Source of the DNA: Meconema thalassinum
Taxonomy: Eukaryota > Arthropoda > Insecta > Orthoptera > Tettigoniidae
Direction: 5' to 3'
Assembly: GCA_946902985.2 (NCBI GenBank)
Contig: CAMPQE020000051.1
Coordinates: 1,550,001-1,614,000 of the forward strand
Length of the DNA: 64,000 bases
Below are positions 58,611-64,000 of the stretch, one piece after another. The notes below the pieces were generated by a model. The model searched no databases. It was not told the DNA's origin and saw only the letters and a list, made by a program, of their open reading frames with translations. A program made the translations under genes and the position numbers. Position 1 is the stretch's first letter; each line of letters starts with the position of its first letter.

Positions 58611-58709
58611 TTTTTCCTTCACAAACTCACATCACAGATAATTTCTGGTCACTGTAACAAGTGATAGGGTCTTCCACACATCAGAAACAGTTCCCATCAC
58701 AAATAGGTT

Positions 58710-58741
58710 ATAAACATTCACACTGGATACCATATATATAC
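58710..58741. repeat. Detached start of the right segmental duplication
   Basis: ATAAACATTCACACTGGATA followed by CCATATATATACT matches positions 22-60 at the left end. The continuation (ACTGAAATAC...) is found only at 61974, so this copy was split by 3.2 kb of inserted material. Confidence 0.65.
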
Positions 58742-58815
58742 TGCGCCAGATTTCAATCCTGCAACCTTGGCACCAGCAGGCGAGAATGTTGCCGCTGCAC
58801 CACGCTGCCAGCCAT
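58741..58815 (-). mobile_element. SINE head, minus (family of 41834-42085)
   Basis: In minus sense GGCAGCGTGGTGCAGCGGCA continues to CCAAGGTTGCAGGATTGAAA and TCTGGCGCAG. It matches the A-box and B-box part of the SINE at 41834. Confidence 0.7.
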
Positions 58816-59589
58816 TGTTCCGGAGGGGATAATACAGTACTTGAGCATGGTCACAGTGAGTGGCTGCAATCGTCCCATTAGCCCGTGTAAAATAGTGATC
58901 ACACAGGTTCTTTTCTATGCTGCCATTTTAGGACTGCTCTTTATGTAAATCAGTGCGCTATTATCAACATAAATTGCAAACAAGATGGACTTGGAAATGG
59001 GACGTAGTACGAGTTTCTTTAAATGCAGACAGGGATGATATCCAGTTTATAGCGCCATCTTATGGCGTGATCTGATTTGAGCCTCCACTCGTTTTTCCAT
59101 CAAGTGTTCTTGTCCTACTTAAACCTGTTCTCTGTATTCTCTTCCGCTTTGATGTTAGTAACATGACATCACATGCTTTGACACTTCAGTCTGGCTTCTT
59201 GGTCTTTGATTCGGACATCCTAAGACGGAAAGATGCGACTCCAGCTTGAAGAGGCCCCTGAGTGTGACTTTGGGCCAGATAATCTTCATGTTCCGCCCCG
59301 GTCACCATATATATGCAAGTCTCCCAGATATCACTGATTAGCGGGAAGAAAGGTAGCCGATCGTAAATATTACCCTGAAGTCCTGTCTGGTAAGCTGTTT
59401 AAGAGTAGCCTAATTATGAGGCCAGAAGCCATTAACGTAAGGAAACCCATGTATATACAATTTAGATCAGGAAAAGGAAGATTGTAGTTTAACGTTACTG
59501 TGAATCTTATGATTATGAACCACGGGACCTCCATTTTACGTGGAATCCGAAGCACAGGACATGGCATTTCACTTCGAATATTTCACAAG
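58816..59589. other. Inserted DNA, unassigned
   Basis: Unclassified sequence within the 3.2-kb insertion. A frame at 59370-59567 on the minus strand lacks motifs. Confidence 0.35.
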
Positions 59590-60775
59590 CTTTGACCGGG
59601 AATCGAACACTTGGTGAAAAGCCAACAGCTTGACAGCTGTGCCACCACGTTAGGGCTAGAAGCACCACCACGCTGCTCTCTTGCTCAGTTCCCTGGCAGT
59701 GATTGCATTTGTGGGGAGGGGGGGGAATAATCCAGTATAGCTATTGTCGTTACCGCTGTGCCACCACGTTAGGGCTAGAAGCACCACCACGCTGCTCTCT
59801 TGCTCAGTTCCCTGGCAGTGATTGCATTTGTGGGGGGGGGAGGGAATAATCCAGTATAGCTATTGTTACCGCTGTGCCACCACGTTAGGGCTAGAAGCAC
59901 CACCACGCTGCTCTCTTGCTCAGTTCCCTGGCAGTGATTGCATTTGTGGGGGGAGGGAATAATCCAGTATAGCTATTGTTACCGCTGTGCCACCACGTTA
60001 GGGCTAGAAGCACCACCACGCTGCTCTCTTGCTCAGTTCCCTGGCAGTGATTGCATTTGTGGGGGGGAGGGAATAATCCAGTATAGCTATTGTTACCGCT
60101 GTGCCACCACGTTAGGGCTAGAAGCACCACCACGCTGCTCTCTTGCTCAGTTCCCTGGCAGTGATTGCATTTGTGGGGGGAGGGAATAATCCAGTATAGC
60201 TATTGTTACCGCTGTGCCACCACGTTAGGGCTAGAAGCACCACCACGCTGCTCTCTTGCTCAGTTCCCTGGCAGTGATTGCATTTGTGGGGGGGAGGGAA
60301 TAATCCAGTATAGCTATTGTTACCGCTGTGCCACCACGTTAGGGCTAGAAGCACCACCACGCTGCTCTCTTGCTCAGTTCCCTGGCAGTGATTGCATTTG
60401 TGGGGGGAGGGAATAATCCAGTATAGCTATTGTTACCGCTGCGCCACCACGTTAGGGCTAGAAGCACCGCCACGCTGCTCTCTTGCTCAGTTCCCTGGCA
60501 GTGATTGCATTTGTGGGGGGGAGGGAATAATCCAGTATAGCTATTGTTACCGCTGTGCCACCACGTTAGGGCTAGAAGCACCACCACGCTGCTCTCTTGC
60601 TCAGTTCCCTGGCAGTGATTGCATTTGTGGGGGGGAGGGAATAATCCAGTATAGCTATTGTTACCGCTGTGCCACGACGTTAGGGCTAGAAGCACCACCA
60701 CGCTGCTCTCTTGCTCAGTTCCCTGGCAGTGATTGCATTTGTGGAGGGGAGGGAATAATCCAGTATAGCTATTGT
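59590..60775. repeat. 113/114-bp minisatellite, about ten units, beginning in a SINE head
   Basis: The unit CCGCTGTGCCACCACGTTAG, then GGGCTAGAAGCACC, CAGTTCCCTGGCAGTGATTG, a G-run before AGGGAATAATCC, and CAGTATAGCTATTGTTA repeats about ten times. Its length varies with the G-run (113, 114, 116). Between 59938 and 60500, units with six and seven G alternate, a 227-bp dimer repeated three times. The left edge (59594-59645) in minus sense is a tRNA-like head with TGTTCGATTCCCGGTCAAAG. Long frames on both strands are by-products of the repeat. Confidence 0.93.
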
Positions 60776-61014
60776 CGTTCCGAATACGCAACCCGCACCT
60801 TGCGCTCTTGCCTGACGTCACACGTCACTGAAATGCCCTGGGCCGCTGTAGACACAGCGACCATCCCGGCTCGACGTTGCGTACATCTCACGTCTGGCGC
60901 AGGCACAAAGGTACTACTTTTTAGTGCTTGGGCCTTGGTTCTTTGCCCCACACTGATCAAATTTGAACATTACTCTAACATAGGAACCTTATGACCACAG
61001 TATCCCTGACTGTG
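60776..61014. other. GC-rich patch with TGACGTCA
   Basis: About 180 bases rich in CpG with TGACGTCACACGTCAC at 60813-60828 (a full CRE followed by a half site). It contrasts with the AT-rich surroundings. Promoter or transposon end; unresolved. Confidence 0.4.
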
Positions 61015-61365
61015 AATGAATCGGTCGGCTCGTTGCGTAGTAGCTAGCATTCATGGCTGTCACCGGGGAGGTCCGGGTTCGAATCCCCGCTCTGCCAAGA
61101 ACTTTAATTCTGGTTTGAGAGCTGGAAAGGGATACACTCAGCCTCGTGAGGGAAAACTGAGAAGAGGCGGGTTCGATTCCTACCTCAACCATCCTGGGAG
61201 TAGTTTTCCGTGGTTTCTCACTTCTCCACCCAAATTAATAGTAAACACACTACAGTATTACAGACATCGCAGTGATACAGGTTATCAGACATTTACTCAT
61301 ACCCAAGTACACGGGGCTACGTGGCCACTATTTCGCAGATCACCTAAAGAATCAACAACACCTAA
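61015..61365 (+). mobile_element. tRNA-derived SINE, near full length
   Basis: The head GCGTAGTAGCTAGCATTCAT is followed by a perfect B box, GTCCGGGTTCGAATCCCCGC. Then come GAAAACTGAGAAGAGGCGGG, TTCGATTCCTACCTC, TTTCTCACTTCTCC, GGTTATCAGACATTTACTCA and CCAAGTACACGGGGCTACGT, with an AATCAACAACA tail. This is the best copy in the window of the family found at 11585, 30908, 33550, 43055 and 50290. Confidence 0.85.
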
Positions 61366-61973
61366 GTGAATTAGCAATAACTTCAAGCGCCAGGTCGCCA
61401 CCACCAACCGGTACACCCTTGCTGCCATAAAACGCGAAAGCTTCAAATTGTGGATTGTGTCGTGAGCGGTTTTTATAAGTTTTTCACAGGCAGATCTACT
61501 CATACGGGAGTGAATCGACTGCAGTTTGCACGCTCCCGAAAATGGTTCGCCTAACGCTTTAGATTATTCTGGGCAAAAAAGTATGGAATTTAATTATAAA
61601 AATTCACATTAGCTCTTTTAATAGCGTACGTTAAATTAAGTAAATTAAAATACCGTGTGCTCATTCTTTTCTTTGATAGAGCGACTCAGCCACTCTCCCT
61701 GTTGGTGCTGGTTATCAATGGAAATGTGCAATATAATTGATAGTCTAATATTGAGTCTCTTTATTTAGTTTTGTACCTTATTTATTACCGGGGTGCACTC
61801 AGCCTCGTGTGGACAATTGAGTAGCTGTCTGAGTGAGGCAGCGCCCCGGTCACGAAAACCAAGATTAACAGCCAAGGGGACCTGACGCGCTGACCACGTG
61901 TCACCCTAATATCTGCATGCCAAATGGCTGGACAGCAGTCGCTTGGTAGGCCTGAAGACTCGAAAAAGAAGAA
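61366..61973. other. Inserted DNA ending in a SINE with a GAA-rich tail
   Basis: A short GGGGTGCACTCAGCCTCGTG piece of the preceding SINE family lies at 61789-61812. Bases 61880-61973 (CTGACGCGCTGACCACGTGT to CGAAAAAGAAGAAG) look like the 3' part of another tRNA-derived SINE with a GAA tail. No gene seen. Confidence 0.45.
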
Positions 61974-63115
61974 GACTGAAATACCTTCAACAGTGAAAAC
62001 TCTCAATGAGAATGGCTAGTAAATATCAATATCCACTTATACCAGACAATAACACAAATAAATATGTTCAATTACAAATATTAAAAGAGGATAACTTATT
62101 CAGAGCCAACATTTTTCGTTTGCATTCAGAAAAAAACACAATATTTTACCTTACTTTAGGGTCTACTTACTCATTTGGATGATTTCTATTTGCATCCCTC
62201 TCGTCATCATGGGTTTCTTCTTTTATAACCTAGTGACAAAACTGAATCATAATTTTCTGAGGTATTATCTTACTCTTCTAAATAAGAAAAGAACAAAAGC
62301 ATTAAAGAATAACACATGTTGACGGTTGTTAGAAGCGTCACTTATACACAAGAATTTTGTTCTCATAAACCATAGTTATTTCAGTTTTCACTGCAAAAAA
62401 AAAAGCGAGGTACAATTTCACAATACTCGTTGACAAGGGAGACTGGCAAAATAGATCACCAATACATAGGTTGAAGGCCAGGACAGCAGAGTTGCGTAAT
62501 GACCACTCCTTGGCAGATGTCCATTCGCTGAATCCCCAGCCTACAGAAATCCATGGGGCGCGTCATAGAACAGCGAACACACGCCCATTCAAATCGCGAA
62601 TTAGAGAAATATATTGATTCTACGAAAATTATGGTATTTGAAGGGCACTATAAAAATACAAGCAAGAATTATGAAGTCATTTGTTCGTGTAAAACACCAT
62701 GTAAACAAAATATTTCATGTAGAAACTAGACACAATATCTATGCGCTAGGGGGAAGAATCGACACTGGAGAATCCAGTCACATGACCAGAGGGGCTAGGA
62801 AGTGTATAAATGGTGTTCACAGATAGTGTATCATATTAATTGGGCAACATAATCAAAAATATTACAGTGAAATTCATTGTTATGTGTACAAATAATTTAT
62901 GTAAGCAAGATGAAAGACATAATTGAAATGAGCGCCCACAATATAACTATGAATTAGTCGTAATGGAAGGGGCCGTCCTTAGCCATAAACTACGGAGGTG
63001 GAAGAAAACATGAAAGGTTATCCTTTTTGGCTATATTTATTTGACATTTCATTTATATTGAAGATGATTTGTGAATGTAAATGTATAACATAGTCCAGTT
63101 AGGATACTTTTCCCC
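61974..63115. repeat. Right copy of the segmental duplication (copy B)
   Basis: Collinear with blocks of 60-4800 (see the left copy). It contains the copy B 59-base exon and a single unit (62774-62820) of the 48-bp sequence amplified to 37 units on the left. It lacks the counterparts of 412-1790 and 1890-2384. The match ends near AGTCCAGTTAGGATACTTTT at 63095-63114. Confidence 0.85.
62171..62229 (-). CDS. Zinc-finger gene copy B, 59-base exon
   Basis: A minus-strand exon bounded by acceptor TTGTCACTAG (62230-62231 side) and donor GTAAGTAGAC (62169-62170 side), entering in phase 0 and leaving with two bases. It encodes VIKEETHDDERDANRNHPN plus a split codon. The split codon completes as GAG (E) with the first base of the finger exon at 46062, so a splice of about 16 kb is phase-correct. 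Three residues differ from copy A at 279-337. No earlier copy B exon is visible; by spacing in copy A the preceding one should lie near 68.7 kb, outside the window. Confidence 0.7.
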
Positions 63116-64000
63116 CTTAATTTTTGATATTTGTGATAGGCTAAAGTAGCGTTTTGGAGGTGTCTTGTTAAGTAGAAACAACGTATCACAAATCACCTGT
63201 TCGTTAGAAGAAGTGTATGTTGGAACATAACTATGTATATTGAGTGTGAAATCACGGATAGACGTCTGGATGGAGTGAGAATATATGATTTCATGACCAG
63301 TGTTGAGACTGCCAGCTCATTCGCCACGAGAAATCCTTTGAATTTAAAAGCAACCGATTGATTGATCAGCGAGATTGATCACGTGTTATAATTTGATGTG
63401 GAATATTAGTGATTCGAAAGGTAAGGTTTATAATGTAGGAGTAATTCACATGCAATATATGTGCGTTATGAATAATGTGCCATTTTAAGTCAAGCCATGT
63501 GGCAGGTGTAGCCACTTACCGCCCATAGTTTGTGACGCAGGTAAACCTATAATATGTGAATAATTGACTAAGAGCCATTCACAGACTCAATCTGCGAGGC
63601 CATGGTAGCCAAATTGTTTACGTTGAGGTTCGAGTGAGTAGGTTTCCACTAAGATATTGAACCCTTATTGATCTTCGATAAATAAGTATTCATATTTATT
63701 ATTATTATTATTATTACGGCCCAGGCAGTACTTGAGCAAGTGGACATGGACATAAGGGAGGCTAGTATTTCGTAACGATTGCAACAGGAGCTGAGCTGGT
63801 AGCTATTCTTGGGGATGGCTAGAATTAGTCGGGTTCAAGGCCAAATTGAGCAACTACTGTATCAAAATTGGAGGCATAAAGGAAGGATCACGAGGAACTT
63901 GCAACGAACATACGATTGAATCAGCCAATCACAAGAGACCAAGCCAAGACCACGCGATGGACACCGTCATTAGTAAAAAGCCCGCGGAAATGGATATCTA
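63116..64000. other. Right flank, nothing recognised
   Basis: AT-rich DNA in the presumed intron upstream of the copy B 59-base exon. An ATT microsatellite lies at 63697-63715. In minus sense a short ATG frame (MASQIESVNGS stop) at about 63565-63605 has no support. Confidence 0.4.

Noticed and set aside
59938..60994. Open frames of 80-200 codons on both strands in the 113-bp array
   Set aside because: Repeat read-through; two units give 227 bases and the frames end wherever the G-run length shifts the phase.

Overview
The window looks like a gene-poor, repeat-choked stretch of an insect chromosome. The evidence is AT-rich DNA, spliced C2H2 zinc-finger gene exons, BEL/Pao and RTE-type retrotransposons, PIF/Harbinger remnants and several tRNA-derived SINE families. 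A large-genome polyneopteran is my guess; the sequence does not name the species. There are no bacterial operons, rRNA genes or CRISPR arrays.

The only host genes I can support lie on the minus strand and form a tandemly duplicated zinc-finger locus. Copy A (279-10376) shows three small, phase-compatible upstream exons: a start exon MKEPVKEEHELQ at 10280-10315, an acidic exon at 6882-6995, and a 59-base KEE-containing exon at 279-337. Its finger exon would lie left of position 1. Copy B has a second version of the 59-base exon at 62171-62229 and a nine-finger exon at 45085-46062, interrupted by nonsense codons. The flanks of the two 59-base exons align in the same order (about 25-4805 versus 58710-58741 plus 61974-63115), so the window holds two copies of one segmental duplication about 60 kb apart.

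Layout by region. 0-11 kb: copy A exons, with a 37-unit 48-bp minisatellite in the intron between the 59-base and acidic exons. 11-13 kb: SINE and unassigned DNA. 13-21.4 kb: one decayed BEL/Pao element on the minus strand with two long terminal repeats and internal duplications. 21.4-27.3 kb: nothing recognisable apart from a tRNA-like sequence. 27.3-29.5 kb: an internally deleted LINE. 29.9-31.9 kb: a DNA transposon with 28-bp terminal inverted repeats. 32.5-33.0 kb: a LINE 3' end. 35.0-41.3 kb: two Harbinger transposase pieces flanking two head-to-head LINEs, one of which carries a solo LTR. 44-45 kb: a LINE remnant. 45-46 kb: the finger exon. 46-58 kb: the large intron of copy B, with a decayed LINE, a 1.4-kb inverted-repeat element and its partial second copy, a LINE containing a 72-bp minisatellite, and a 14-unit 264-bp array. 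58.7-62 kb: SINE pieces and a 113/114-bp array splitting the right duplication. 62-63.1 kb: copy B 59-base exon and flanks.

Most apparent ORFs are read-through of tandem repeats or broken transposon genes. The most distinctive signals are the cryptic zinc-finger exons, the 48-bp array (37 units in one duplicate, one in the other), and the exact-period 264-bp array, which carries a full-length 84-codon ORF in 12 of its 14 units.
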